Of a stretch of 64,000 nucleotides of DNA, positions 10,521 through 18,510 are shown piece by piece. The stretch is from Deltaproteobacteria bacterium (GTDB lineage: Bacteria; Desulfobacterota; Deferrimicrobia; Deferrimicrobiales; Deferrimicrobiaceae). A program made the translations under genes and the position numbers. Each line of letters opens with the position of its first letter. The first letter of the stretch is position 1. Under the pieces are notes generated by a model. It saw only the letters and a list, made by a program, of their open reading frames with translations, did no database searches and had not been told where the DNA came from. The stretch spans positions 310,001-374,000 of the forward strand of contig JAKAHC010000001.1 in assembly GCA_021815305.1 (NCBI GenBank), written 5' to 3'.

Positions 10521-11903
10521 CTACTCGAAGTCCTGCGCCAGGTCTTCGAACCGCGTGAACTGCGACAGGAAGGCGAGCTTGATGTCCCGCATGGGGCCGT
10601 TCCGGTTCTTCCCCACGATCACCTCGGCGATCCCCTTCTCCTCCTGCGCCGTCTTGTCCTTGCTGTACATCTCCTCGCGGTAGACGAACAAAATCAGGTC
10701 GCTGTCCTGTTCGATCGCCCCCGATTCCCTCAGGTCCGCCATCTGCGGACGCTTGTCGCTGCGGTTCTCCACCCCTCGGCTCAACTGGGAGATCGCGATC
10801 ACCGGGACGAATAGTTCCTTCGCGAGGGACTTCAGCGACCGGGAAATCTCCGAGACCTCCTGCACCCGGTTGTCGGAATTCCCGCGGGTGTTGGAACCCC
10901 GCATCAGCTGGAGATAGTCCACGATGACGAGGCCGACGTCGCGCTCCTTCTTCAGCCGCCTCGCCTTCGCCCGAAGCTCGACCGCCGACAGCGTCCCCGA
11001 GTCGTCGGTGTAGATCGGCGCATCGGAGAGCTTTCCCACCGCGGCCACCAGGCGGTTCACCTCGTCCTGTCCCAGCACCCCCGTCCGCAGTCGCTGGAAG
11101 TTCACCCTCGCCTCGGAGCAGATCATGCGCATCGCCAGCTGCTGACGGCTCATCTCCAGGGAGAAGATCGCCACGGGCACCTTGTGGCGGGTCGCCGCGT
11201 TCACCGCCACGTTGAGGGCCAGGGAGGTTTTCCCCATCCCCGGGCGCGCGGCCACCACGATCATGTCGGACTTCTGGAACCCGGAGGTGACGTTGTCCAG
11301 GTCGGCAAAGCCCGTGGGGACGCCCGTGATCCGCTCCTTCGCCTCGTAGAGGTGCTCGATCTCCTTCATCGCGTCGCGCGCCATCTCGGTCATCGAGTAG
11401 TACGAAGGCTTGATCTTGTCCTCGGCGATGGCGAAGATCGCCGCCTCCGTCCTGTCGAGGAAATCGTCGATGTCGCTCCCGCCCTGGAAGGCCGCTGCGG
11501 AAATCTCCTGCGCGGCGGCGATCGTCTTCCGGTAGATCGCCTTCTCCTTGACGATGTGGGCGTAATGGACCGCGTTGGCCGACAGCGGCACGGAAGTGAC
11601 GATCTCGGCAAGGTAGCCGAGCCCTCCGACCTGCTGCTCGGCGCCGCGGTCCCTGAGGGCCGCCGAGAGGGTGAGCTGGTCGATCGGGCGCCCTCGGTCC
11701 CAAAGGTCGACCATCACGCCGTAGAGAACGCGGTGCGCCCCCTGGTAGAAGTCGTCCGGGCGCAGGACTTCCATCACGCCGTTCATCGCCTCGTTGTTCA
11801 GGAGGACGGAGGCGAGGACGGCCTGCTCAGCGTGCAGATCGTTGGGGGGAACCCGGAGGGAGGCGTCGTTCCCGCCTGGCGGGGTGCTGCGCTTGTCGTT
11901 CAT
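10521..11903 (-). CDS. dnaB: Replicative DNA helicase DnaB
   Basis: Hexameric 5'-3' helicase that unwinds the replication fork. It has 460 residues. The N-terminal primase-interaction domain begins near PNDLHAEQAVLASVLLNNEA. The RecA-like domain has Walker A AARPGMGKTSLALN, Walker B in LVIVDYLQLM, and the C-terminal motif around SDLILFVYREEMY. The start was set at ATG 11903, which has SD GGGAGG 5 bases upstream; a longer frame back to 11933 has no support. It is the last gene of the prs-ribosomal operon, 49 bases after rplI. That is a common bacterial arrangement (rpsF-ssb-rpsR-rplI-dnaB). Confidence 0.95.
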   Translation of the reverse strand: MNDKRSTPPGGNDASLRVPPNDLHAEQAVLASVLLNNEAMNGVMEVLRPDDFYQGAHRVLYGVMVDLWDRGRPIDQLTLSAALRDRGAEQQVGGLGYLAEIVTSVPLSANAVHYAHIVKEKAIYRKTIAAAQEISAAAFQGGSDIDDFLDRTEAAIFAIAEDKIKPSYYSMTEMARDAMKEIEHLYEAKERITGVPTGFADLDNVTSGFQKSDMIVVAARPGMGKTSLALNVAVNAATRHKVPVAIFSLEMSRQQLAMRMICSEARVNFQRLRTGVLGQDEVNRLVAAVGKLSDAPIYTDDSGTLSAVELRAKARRLKKERDVGLVIVDYLQLMRGSNTRGNSDNRVQEVSEISRSLKSLAKELFVPVIAISQLSRGVENRSDKRPQMADLRESGAIEQDSDLILFVYREEMYSKDKTAQEEKGIAEVIVGKNRNGPMRDIKLAFLSQFTRFEDLAQDFE

Positions 11904-11952
11904 CGACGCCTCCCGACCGGGAAAATGCGGCAAATGCCCTGGACCCGGGACG

Positions 11953-12399
11953 TTACGCTTCGGGCACCACGCGGACGGAGATCTCGGGGACGATGTCGCC
12001 CGCCACGCGGATCTTCAACTTGTAGTCGCCCACCTGCTTGATCGGCTCGGGGAGCAGGATCGACTTCCTGTCGACAACGATCCCCTCCTTCTCGAGAGCG
12101 AGGGCGACGTCCCGCGAAGTGACGGCGCCGAACAGCTTCCCCTCCTCGCCGGCCTTCGCGGCCAGGGCGAGGGACACGGCGGCCAACCTCTCCGCCGTCG
12201 CCTCGGCGGTCTTGCGGGTCTTCTTCGCCCGGGTTTCGATCACCCGCCGTTCGTGCTCCAGGGACTTCATGTTCCGGACGTTCGCCAGGACCGCCAGCTG
12301 CCGCGGGACAAGGTAGTTCCGCCCATACCCGTCGGCGACCTTGACGACCTCGCCCGCCTTCCCCAACTTCTCGACGTCCTCGCGCAGGATGACTTTCAT
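11953..12399 (-). CDS. rplI: 50S ribosomal protein L9
   Basis: 148 residues. The N-terminal domain opens MKVILREDVEKLGKAGEVV and continues with YGRNYLVPRQLAV, the L9 signature, joined by a long charged helix (residues 40-75) to a C-terminal RNA-binding domain that has KLFGAVTSRDVALAL. It binds 23S rRNA domain V at the base of the L1 stalk. It lies between rpsR and dnaB in the usual order. Confidence 0.96.
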   Translation of the reverse strand: MKVILREDVEKLGKAGEVVKVADGYGRNYLVPRQLAVLANVRNMKSLEHERRVIETRAKKTRKTAEATAERLAAVSLALAAKAGEEGKLFGAVTSRDVALALEKEGIVVDRKSILLPEPIKQVGDYKLKIRVAGDIVPEISVRVVPEA

Positions 12400-12410
12400 C
12401 GGCCCACCCC

Positions 12411-12701
12411 CTACCGGACCTGCGTGGCGGTGAACGGGATCAGCGCCACGACCCGCGCCTTCTTGATCTCCACCGTCAGCTTCCGCTGGTGCTTGGCGCA
12501 GTTGCCCGTGATGCGCCGGGGGACGATCTTCCCCCGCTCGGAGACGAACTGCTTGATCATGTACTGGTTCTTGTAATCGATCTGGAGCTCCTTTTCGGCG
12601 CAGAAACGGCAGAACTTCTTCCGCACGTACCGTTTCTTGCCTCCTCCGGGTCCGCGGTCGTCGCGGCCGCCGGCGGGACGGGGCTTGTACGGGGTGCTCA
12701 T
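12411..12701 (-). CDS. rpsR: 30S ribosomal protein S18, zinc-binding (C+) form
   Basis: 96 residues; it sits on the 30S platform next to S6. The core [18 protein letters not shown] through [17 protein letters not shown] keeps a CxxC pair plus a later Cys and His. This is the zinc-binding C+ pattern that many S18 proteins have lost. The start at ATG 12701 has SD AAGGAGGAAGG upstream. A longer in-frame extension to 12950 is arginine-rich and overlaps ssb, so it was rejected. The N-terminal 25 residues are glycine- and arginine-rich. Confidence 0.95.
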   Translation of the reverse strand: MSTPYKPRPAGGRDDRGPGGGKKRYVRKKFCRFCAEKELQIDYKNQYMIKQFVSERGKIVPRRITGNCAKHQRKLTVEIKKARVVALIPFTATQVR

Positions 12702-12739
12702 CGGTTCCTTCCTCCTTCGTTCGATCGATGGGTTTTCAT

Positions 12740-13138
12740 TCAGAACGGGATGTCGTCGTCCTGCGATTCCGGTGAAGGGGCAGCGGGAACACCGCTCTCC
12801 GGCGAAGCGCCGCGCGGCCCGCCCAGGAACTGGACGTTGTCGGCAACCACCTCGACCTTGCTCCGCTTCACGCCGTCGGACTCCCAGCTGCGTTGCCGGA
12901 GGCGTCCCTCGACCAGCACGGGCCGCCCCTTGGAGAGGTATTCCGCGCAATTCTCGCCCGTCTTGCCGAACACCACGATGTCGAAGAAGGAAACCTCCTC
13001 CTTCAACTCGTTGTTCGACTTGTACCGGCGGTTCACCGCGATGGAGAAGCCGGTCACGGCCACCCCGGCAGGAGTGAAGCGGGTCTCGGGATCCCTCGTG
13101 AGGCGACCCGCGAGAATGACGCGATTGAAGTCGACCAT
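12740..13138 (-). CDS. ssb: Single-stranded DNA-binding protein
   Basis: 132 residues. Residues 1-105 form the OB fold, opening [20 protein letters not shown], with VAVNRRYK-like strands and [22 protein letters not shown] short disordered proline/serine linker leads to the acidic tip DDDIPF, which recruits replication and repair proteins. It coats single-stranded DNA as a tetramer. ATG 13138 matches the family start; the in-frame extension to 13234 is proline-rich shadow. It lies between rpsF and rpsR, the common rpsF-ssb-rpsR order. Confidence 0.95.
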   Translation of the reverse strand: MVDFNRVILAGRLTRDPETRFTPAGVAVTGFSIAVNRRYKSNNELKEEVSFFDIVVFGKTGENCAEYLSKGRPVLVEGRLRQRSWESDGVKRSKVEVVADNVQFLGGPRGASPESGVPAAPSPESQDDDIPF

Positions 13139-13166
13139 GGGTGGTTCCCTCCCAGCAGGGCTCCCC

Positions 13167-13565
13167 TCACTCCCCCGCGGGGGTTGGAGGGGCTTCGGGT
13201 GCGGGAGCATCGGGCGCGGGCGAGGAGGGCGCAACGGGCGCAGCCTCCGCGGCGGGCGCCTTCGGCTTCAGTTCCGCAGTGTGGACGGTGGTCAGGAACC
13301 GCAGGATTCCGTCGAAGATCTTGATGTTGCGCTCCACCTCCTCGACCACGCCGCGGTTCCCCGTGTAGACGATGAAGGTGTAGAAGGCGTTGTTCTTCTT
13401 GCGGATCGGGTAGGCGAGTTTCCGGTTTCCCCAGTCGTCGGTCTTCAGCACCTCGCCCTGGAAGGCGGCGACCACCCCGGCGATCTTGCCGAGGAACTCC
13501 TTCCGGGCGTCCTCCGTGAGTTCGGGTTCGAACAGGATTGCGGTCTCATACCTCTTCGCTGTCAT
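13167..13565 (-). CDS. rpsF: 30S ribosomal protein S6
   Basis: 132 residues. The ferredoxin-like core opens KRYETAILFEPELTEDARKE, then DDWGNRKLAYPIRKKNNAFY, and ends at about residue 100. The last 35 residues are an alanine/proline tail (PAPEAPPTPAGE), longer than in E. coli and probably disordered. S6 binds S18 on the 30S platform. The start at ATG 13565 overlaps the 3' end of pth by 20 bases. Confidence 0.95.
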   Translation of the reverse strand: MTAKRYETAILFEPELTEDARKEFLGKIAGVVAAFQGEVLKTDDWGNRKLAYPIRKKNNAFYTFIVYTGNRGVVEEVERNIKIFDGILRFLTTVHTAELKPKAPAAEAAPVAPSSPAPDAPAPEAPPTPAGE

Positions 13566-14223
13566 CGTGCGGTGTAGCCTCCTTTCGGCTGATCGAGCCC
13601 CCGGACGATACGTCGGGAGCAAGGAGTATGTTCCCCGCCGGGGATTCCGTGCGGGGGCTCCGCGCCTTCGCGTTCCAGCGCGTCATTGCCTCGTCGAAAC
13701 CGATCCTTGCGATGTCGCCCGCGGCCGTGCAGGCGAAGGCGACCGCCTCATCGAACGCCTTCCTGCCCTCCGGCGAGGGAGGCGTCAGCACGTAGTCCGC
13801 CGGGTCCACGCCGGCAGGCGGCCGCCCGATGCCGATCCGGATCCGCAGGAAGCCGGACGTCCCGAGTTCTTGCCGGAGGGACCGCAGGCCGTTGTGCCCG
13901 CCGGTTCCGCCTCCGCGCTTGAGCCGCACGGCGCCCGGCGGCAGGTCCAGGTCGTCGTGGACGACCACCAGGTCCTCGGGGGCGCCTGCGTGCTTCCGGA
14001 AAAGGGGCGCCACCGCCACGCCTGATAGGTTCATGTACTCCATCGGCTTGACGAGGACGACCCGGCGGCCTTCCAGCTCGCAGGACGCCTGCTCCGCCCC
14101 GCCCGAAGACCTCCACCGCGCGCCCATCGCGCCGGCGATCCGGTCGACCGTCCGGAACCCGGCGTTGTGGAGCGTCGCGGCGTAACGCCGTCCGGGGTTC
14201 CCCAGTCCGACGATCAGTCGCGT
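13546..14223 (-). CDS. pth: Peptidyl-tRNA hydrolase, apparently with an ACG start
   Basis: Releases tRNA from peptidyl-tRNA that drops off ribosomes. The conserved core includes NPGRRYAATLHNAG (catalytic His), KPMEYMNLSG, VVHDDLDLPPG and GGGTGGHNGLRS. The frame is closed upstream by the rplY stop (14232-14230). Between that stop and the core there is no ATG, GTG or TTG. ACG at 14223 would give an exact family N-terminus (M)RLIVGLGNPG and sits 9 bases after SD AAGGAG, so I place the start there. CTG at 14217 is the alternative, with worse spacing. Length is 225 residues, with a C-terminal tail longer than usual. It follows rplY by 6 bases. Confidence 0.88.
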   Translation of the reverse strand, partial: TRLIVGLGNPGRRYAATLHNAGFRTVDRIAGAMGARWRSSGGAEQASCELEGRRVVLVKPMEYMNLSGVAVAPLFRKHAGAPEDLVVVHDDLDLPPGAVRLKRGGGTGGHNGLRSLRQELGTSGFLRIRIGIGRPPAGVDPADYVLTPPSPEGRKAFDEAVAFACTAAGDIARIGFDEAMTRWNAKARSPRTESPAGNILLAPDVSSGGSISRKEATPHDDSEEV

Positions 14224-14229
14224 GGTACG

Positions 14230-14892
14230 CTACTCCTTCTCTTTCTCTTCCTTCTCCCCGGCTTCCGCCACGCTCGCGCCCTCGCCGGCCTCGATCTCGA
14301 CCGCGGCCGCAGGCGCCGCCTCGGCCTTCGGCGTGTGGACCGCCGCGATGGTCATCCGCAGGTCCTTCTCCATGGGGACCACGCCTTCGGGGAACGCGAT
14401 CTCCCCCAGGTGCAGCGACTGGCCGATCCCCAGCGGGGAAACGTCGATCTCGAGAAACTCGGGCACGTTGTCGGGAGTGCATTCCACCTCGAGGCTCCGG
14501 GTCACGACCTCGAGGACTCCGCCGAACTCGATGCCGGCGGCCTTCCCGCGGATCCTCAGCGGGACCTCCACGCGGAACTTCTGCCCCAGCGCCACCTCGT
14601 AGAAATCGACGTGGGTCACCCTGTCCGTGATGGGGTGGGCCTGGACCTCCTTGAGGACGGCGTACGACTCCTTCCCGTCCGCGCCGTCCTGCACCGTCAT
14701 CCGAACCACCACCGTCCCGTGCCGCGCGGTGTCCAGGAACTTCTCGAGGGGCTTCCGCTGGAACTCGATCGGCCGGCTCTCGAGTCCCTTGCCGTAGATG
14801 ACCCCCGGGATCCTCCCCTCGGCCCGCCGTTTCCGGTTGACCTCTTTCCCCGTCTCGCGGCGGCGCACCGCCGTCAACTCCATCATTGCCAT
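14230..14892 (-). CDS. rplY: 50S ribosomal protein L25/general stress protein Ctc
   Basis: 220 residues, the long TL5/CTC form. The N-terminal 5S rRNA-binding domain has MELTAVRRRETGKEVNRK and RIPGVIYGKG. The C-terminal beta domain (residues about 100-185) has VTHVDFYEVALGQKFRVEVP and PEFLEIDVSPLGIGQSLHL. The tail is acidic and lysine-rich. ATG 14892 has SD AGGGAGG 8 bases upstream. It lies between prs and pth, the standard prs-rplY-pth order of Gram-negative bacteria. Confidence 0.94.
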   Translation of the reverse strand: MAMMELTAVRRRETGKEVNRKRRAEGRIPGVIYGKGLESRPIEFQRKPLEKFLDTARHGTVVVRMTVQDGADGKESYAVLKEVQAHPITDRVTHVDFYEVALGQKFRVEVPLRIRGKAAGIEFGGVLEVVTRSLEVECTPDNVPEFLEIDVSPLGIGQSLHLGEIAFPEGVVPMEKDLRMTIAAVHTPKAEAAPAAAVEIEAGEGASVAEAGEKEEKEKE

Positions 14893-14906
14893 CGTGGTAT
14901 CCCTCC

Positions 14907-15842
14907 CTAAACGAAGAGCGAGCTGACAGAATCCTGAAAGTGGATCCTCTTGATGGCCTCTCCCAGCAGGGGAGCCACCGTGAGAACGTGGATCTTCTTG
15001 CACGAATCCTTCGGTCCCAGCGGAATCGTGTCCGTGACCACCAGTTCCTCGATCTCCGACTTCTCGAGCCGATCGATCGCGGGCCCCGACAGCACGGCGT
15101 GGGTCGCGCAGGCGTATACGTGCCGGGCTCCCTTGGCGCGAAGGGCGTCCGCGGATTGCGCCAGCGTCCCCGCCGTGTCCACCATGTCGTCGAGCAGGAC
15201 CGCCGTCTTCCCCTCGACTTCCCCGATGATGTTCATCACCTCCGCCACGTTCGGCGCAAGCCGCCGCTTGTCGATGATGGCGAGGGCTGCGTTCAGCCGC
15301 TTGGCGAATGCCCTCGCCCGCTCCACGCCGCCGGCGTCGGGGGAAACGATCACGATGTCGTCGCCGTACTTTTCCTTCATGTACTCGAGGAGCACCGGCG
15401 CCGAGTAGAGGTGGTCCACCGGGATATTGAAGAATCCCTGGATCTGCCCGGCGTGGAGATCCATCGTCAGGACGCGCGAAACGCCGGCCGCGGTGAGCAA
15501 ATCGGCGACCAGCTTCGCCGTGATCGGGGCGCGGGGCAGGATCTTCCGGTCCTGCCGCGCATAGCCGTAATACGGAAGGACCGCGGTCACCCGCTTGGCC
15601 GAAGCGCGTTTCAGGCCGTCCATCAGGATCAGGAGCTCCATCAGGTGATCGTTCACCGGCGGGCAGGTCGGCTGGATCACGAATACGTCGACGCCGCGGA
15701 CATTGTCGCGGATCTCGACGTTCACCTCGCCGTCGCTGAACCGTTTGATCACCGCGCTGCCCAGCGGGATGCAGAGGCACGCGCAGATTTCCTTTGCGAG
15801 ATCCGGGTTCGCGTTCCCCGTGAAAATCTTCAGTCGTGTCAC
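14907..15842 (-). CDS. prs: Ribose-phosphate pyrophosphokinase
   Basis: Makes PRPP from ribose 5-phosphate and ATP for purine, pyrimidine, histidine and NAD synthesis. It has 311 residues. Motifs in order are [26 protein letters not shown] (ATP site), [23 protein letters not shown] (flexible loop region) and [14 protein letters not shown], the PRPP-binding loop. The start is GTG 15842, with SD AGGGGA 6 bases upstream; the frame extends farther but that part crosses the promoter. A TATAAT promoter lies 45 bases upstream, so prs is probably the first gene of the long translation operon. Confidence 0.95.
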   Translation of the reverse strand: MTRLKIFTGNANPDLAKEICACLCIPLGSAVIKRFSDGEVNVEIRDNVRGVDVFVIQPTCPPVNDHLMELLILMDGLKRASAKRVTAVLPYYGYARQDRKILPRAPITAKLVADLLTAAGVSRVLTMDLHAGQIQGFFNIPVDHLYSAPVLLEYMKEKYGDDIVIVSPDAGGVERARAFAKRLNAALAIIDKRRLAPNVAEVMNIIGEVEGKTAVLLDDMVDTAGTLAQSADALRAKGARHVYACATHAVLSGPAIDRLEKSEIEELVVTDTIPLGPKDSCKKIHVLTVAPLLGEAIKRIHFQDSVSSLFV

Positions 15843-15887
15843 GCAGTTCCCCTGTCGGAGGAGGTCATTCCGCCAAAAGAATTGGAT

Positions 15888-15915
15888 ATTATACCGAAGG
15901 AGGGTCCGTTGGCAA
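15888..15915 (-). promoter_or_regulatory. Sigma-70 promoter for the prs-to-dnaB operon
   Basis: The minus strand has a -35 box TTGCCA (15915-15910), a 16-base spacer and a perfect -10 box TATAAT (15893-15888). The GTG start of prs is 45 bases downstream. The -35 box sits inside an inverted repeat (15911-15935). Confidence 0.7.
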
Positions 15916-15935
15916 GGGGTATTCGCCCCCTTGCC
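15911..15935. repeat. Inverted repeat between tRNA-Gln and prs
   Basis: Arms GGCAAGGGG (15911-15919) and CCCCTTGCC (15927-15935) are perfectly complementary around a 7-base loop. The left arm overlaps the prs -35 box. It could end tRNA-Gln transcripts, although it lacks a T run, or act as an operator. Confidence 0.6.
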
Positions 15936-15966
15936 TCTCCGGATCCCTGAAGCCGGCATCCCGACG

Positions 15967-16040
15967 TGGCTGGGAGGGAAGGGGTCGAACCTTCATTAGA
16001 GGCTCCAAAGGCCCCTGTCCTGCCGTTAGACGACCTCCCA
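15967..16040 (-). tRNA. tRNA-Gln (anticodon UUG)
   Basis: The 74-base cloverleaf has acceptor TGGGAGG pairing with CCTCCCA, discriminator G and an encoded CCA. The D arm is GTC/GAC, the anticodon stem GGGGC/GCCTC encloses loop CTTTGGA, and the T arm GAAGG/CCTTC encloses TTCGACC. The anticodon TTG reads CAA and, by wobble, CAG. It lies between spoVG and prs, as in many deltaproteobacteria. Confidence 0.95.
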
Positions 16041-16054
16041 GCGTTGCCGGAATT

Positions 16055-16339
16055 CTACCGGGCGGCCGCTACACCGTCAAGGGTCCCGGTTTCCCGTTCG
16101 TACTCCCCGATCACCGCGTCCTCGATCATCCGCCGGGTATCGTTGTTCAGGGGGTGAGCCGTGTCCCGGTACGTGCCGTCCTTGGTCTTTTTGCTCGGCA
16201 TGGCGACAAACAACCCGCTGTTCCCCTGGATGACCTTGAGGTCGCGCACGACGAAGCAATCGTCGAAAATGATCGTCGCGTACCCCTTGAGCTTCTCGTT
16301 GTCCGACACGGGGAAAACCTTCACCTCGGTGATCCGCAT
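16055..16339 (-). CDS. spoVG: SpoVG-family nucleic-acid-binding regulator
   Basis: 94 residues with the SpoVG core MRITEVKVFPV, LKGYATIIFDDCFVVRDLKVI, LFVAMPSKKTKDGTYRDTAHPLN and the DNA-contact region NDTRRMIEDAVIGEYE. In firmicutes SpoVG affects septation and sporulation and binds DNA or RNA. In non-sporing proteobacteria its role is unsettled. SD GAGGAGG is just upstream. It follows ispE by 27 bases and precedes tRNA-Gln by 14. Confidence 0.93.
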   Translation of the reverse strand: MRITEVKVFPVSDNEKLKGYATIIFDDCFVVRDLKVIQGNSGLFVAMPSKKTKDGTYRDTAHPLNNDTRRMIEDAVIGEYERETGTLDGVAAAR

Positions 16340-16366
16340 CCTGGTCCTCCTCTCATGGTCTGCCTT

Positions 16367-17221
16367 CTAGATGTTCCCGGCGACGAATACCCGTCGCCCG
16401 TCCCCTCCTGCCCGCAACGAATTCTCCGCCCGTCTCGCCCCGGAAACCGACGCGAACAGGCCGAAAACCGCCGAACCGCTGCCCGTAAGCCCCGAAGCGC
16501 AAGCCCCCGCGGCCTGGAGCTCCTTCTTGATCCTCCCGATCTCGGGGCACACCGGCCCCCACGCCTCCTCGAAGTCGTTCCGGACGATGGCCGCCGCATC
16601 CTCGATGCTGCGGATCGCCGGGGGGGGGGCCGCCGGCGGCGGATCGCCGAAACCGCGCCGCAGCCGCGCGTACGCCTCCCGGGTGGAAAGCCCGAAGGGG
16701 GGGAGAACGATCACGGCGTGAAAGGGAGTTTCCCACAGGAGGGGCGTCAGCCGGTCCCCGAAACCCTCCACGAGGGCGGCCCTCCCCAGAAGGAAAAACG
16801 GCACATCCGCCCCTACCTGCGCGGCCATCCCCCGCAATCCTTCTCCGGGAGGGACCTTTCCCGTCAGCGACGCCAACCCCTTCAGCGCCGCCGCCGCATC
16901 GGAACTCCCTCCTCCCAATCCCCCTTCCGCCGGGATCGTCTTCCGGAGCCGGATTCGAACCCCGGAAGGGGCTTTCGCCCACTTCATGAAGAGGGCGGCC
17001 GCCCGGTGGCAGCTGTTCGTTTCGTCCACCGGAATGCCGGGAGCATCGCACGTCAGGGCGATCCCGCGGGAGGCCTCCTCGACGGTCACTTCGTCATAGA
17101 GGGAAACCGGGACCATCACGGACCGGATATCGTGGTACCCGTCGGGACGCTTCCCGTATACCTCGAGGGAAAGGTTGAGTTTCGCGGGAGCGAGGAAGGA
17201 AACAGCCGATACGGTGCCCAA
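16367..17221 (-). CDS. ispE: 4-diphosphocytidyl-2-C-methyl-D-erythritol kinase
   Basis: GHMP-family kinase of the MEP isoprenoid pathway; it phosphorylates CDP-methylerythritol at the 2-hydroxyl. Motifs are LAPAKLNLSLEVYGKRPDGYHD at the N-terminus (split here as LAPAKLNLSLEV then GKRPDGYHD), the ATP loop PAEGGLGGGSSDAAA, GADVPFFL, and LTGSGSAVFGLF near the C-terminus. TTG 17221 gives the usual length of 284 residues and has SD AAAAGG 6 bases upstream. The longer frame to 17308 runs across the promoter. It is the likely first gene before spoVG. Confidence 0.92.
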   Translation of the reverse strand: MGTVSAVSFLAPAKLNLSLEVYGKRPDGYHDIRSVMVPVSLYDEVTVEEASRGIALTCDAPGIPVDETNSCHRAAALFMKWAKAPSGVRIRLRKTIPAEGGLGGGSSDAAAALKGLASLTGKVPPGEGLRGMAAQVGADVPFFLLGRAALVEGFGDRLTPLLWETPFHAVIVLPPFGLSTREAYARLRRGFGDPPPAAPPPAIRSIEDAAAIVRNDFEEAWGPVCPEIGRIKKELQAAGACASGLTGSGSAVFGLFASVSGARRAENSLRAGGDGRRVFVAGNI

Positions 17222-17253
17222 AGGAAACCTTTTCAAACGATGTTTTCGTTCAA

Positions 17254-17282
17254 AGGTATACCCGATCGCCTCTTCTGTCAAT
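17254..17282 (-). promoter_or_regulatory. Sigma-70 promoter for ispE-spoVG-tRNA-Gln
   Basis: The minus strand has a perfect -35 box TTGACA (17282-17277). A -10 candidate TACCTT lies at 17259-17254 with 17-base spacing, or TATACC at 17261-17256 with 15-base spacing. It is 33 bases or more upstream of the ispE TTG start. Confidence 0.5.
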
Positions 17283-17583
17283 AAAGAGATAACGCGGCGG
17301 AAATGCAAGGGAACAGAATCAGGATCGCGGACGAAAACTCATCGGAATGCGTAGATTCGACCCCCCTGGAGGGGTCGCCCGGCTTTACCGCGATGTTCTC
17401 CACGGCCCGGAGGAGCAGCCCCTCCCTCTTTTCCTCCGTACATGGATATTATGCACGGGGTCCGGCCCGATTCCCACCCCGATTTGCGGAGGTCAAGCGC
17501 CGCGGAGAAAAACCGACCGGGACGCCTGGAGGCGCCCCGGTCGGTCGTTTGTTGAGGAAAAGCGAGGGCCTTATCGCAAACCG
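17283..17583. other. Intergenic region between ispE and the garR-like gene
   Basis: About 300 bases with no convincing gene. The left part is the region upstream of the ispE promoter. The right part carries the terminator of the aldarate operon at 17507-17545. The short open frames in it show no family resemblance. Confidence 0.6.
17507..17545 (-). terminator. Rho-independent terminator of the glucarate operon
   Basis: A long stem pairs ACCGACCGGG (17512-17521) with its complement at 17536-17545, and inner GCC/GGC closes a short loop. On the minus strand it is followed by a run of five T (17512-17508). It lies about 40 bases after the stop codon of the reductase gene. Confidence 0.8.
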
Positions 17584-18468
17584 CTATCGATTTACCTCGA
17601 TGTGAGCCATTTTTTCGTAATACTTGACCAGACTGCAATGGTCCTCGTCTCCCGAACCGTCGACTTTGAGTGCCTGCATCATCTCCATGACGGCGGCGGT
17701 CAACGGGAGCGGGACCCCGATCTCGCGGGAGGTTTCCAGCACGTTCCCCAGATCCTTGATGTGCAGATTGACCCGGAAGCCCGGGGCGAACTTGCGATCC
17801 ATCACCAGCCTGGCCTTTGCGTCGAGCACCGTGCTCCCCGCCAATCCGCCGCGGATCGCCTGGTAGACCAACTCCGGCCTGACGCCGGCCTTGGCGGCCA
17901 GTACAAGCGCCTCGGACATGGCGGCGATGTGGAGGGCCACAACGATCTGGTTGGCAAGTTTCGCGATGTTTCCCGCCCCGATGTCTCCCACCAGCACGAC
18001 GGACCCAGCCATGGCCTTCATGACGGGGCAGCACTTTTCGAAAACTTCCTTCTTCCCGCCGACCATGACCGAAAGCGTTCCGTCGACGGCCTTCGGCTCG
18101 CCGCCGCTCACCGGCGCGTCGAGCATCTCCACCCCCTTCTCCGCAAGCGTCCCGGCGATCTCACGGCTGACCAGGGGCGCGATCGAACTCATGTCGATGA
18201 GCGTCGTGCCGGGGGAGGCCCCCTCGAGGATGCCGTTCTCCCCCAGGACGGCTTCCCTGACATGCGGGGAGTTCGGAAGCATGGTCACGATGACGTCGCA
18301 CTTCCCGGCCACCTCCTTCGGCGACTCCGCCGCCTCGGCGCCGTCGGCCGTCACTTCCTTCATCGGCGCAGGGTCGGTGTCGAAGACCACCAGCCGGTAT
18401 CCCGCCTTCATGAGGTTCCTCGACATCGGCTTTCCCATGATTCCCAGACCGATGAAACCCGTTTTCAT
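17584..18468 (-). CDS. 2-hydroxy-3-oxopropionate (tartronate semialdehyde) reductase, GarR type
   Basis: NAD(P)-dependent beta-hydroxyacid dehydrogenase of 294 residues. Its Rossmann fold opens GFIGLGIMGKPMSRNLMKAG. Substrate loop DAPVSGGEPKAVDGTLSVMVGG and catalytic Lys in GNIAKLANQIV follow, and FRVNLHIKDLGNVLE is in the C-terminal helical domain. In D-glucarate catabolism this family reduces tartronate semialdehyde to D-glycerate. 3-Hydroxyisobutyrate dehydrogenase belongs to the same family and cannot be excluded by sequence, but the neighbours favour the GarR role. It is the last gene of the operon, before a strong terminator. Confidence 0.85.
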   Translation of the reverse strand: MKTGFIGLGIMGKPMSRNLMKAGYRLVVFDTDPAPMKEVTADGAEAAESPKEVAGKCDVIVTMLPNSPHVREAVLGENGILEGASPGTTLIDMSSIAPLVSREIAGTLAEKGVEMLDAPVSGGEPKAVDGTLSVMVGGKKEVFEKCCPVMKAMAGSVVLVGDIGAGNIAKLANQIVVALHIAAMSEALVLAAKAGVRPELVYQAIRGGLAGSTVLDAKARLVMDRKFAPGFRVNLHIKDLGNVLETSREIGVPLPLTAAVMEMMQALKVDGSGDEDHCSLVKYYEKMAHIEVNR

Positions 18469-18510
18469 CGCATCATCTCCCGTGGGGGACCTTCCACCCG
18501 GTCCGAAGGA

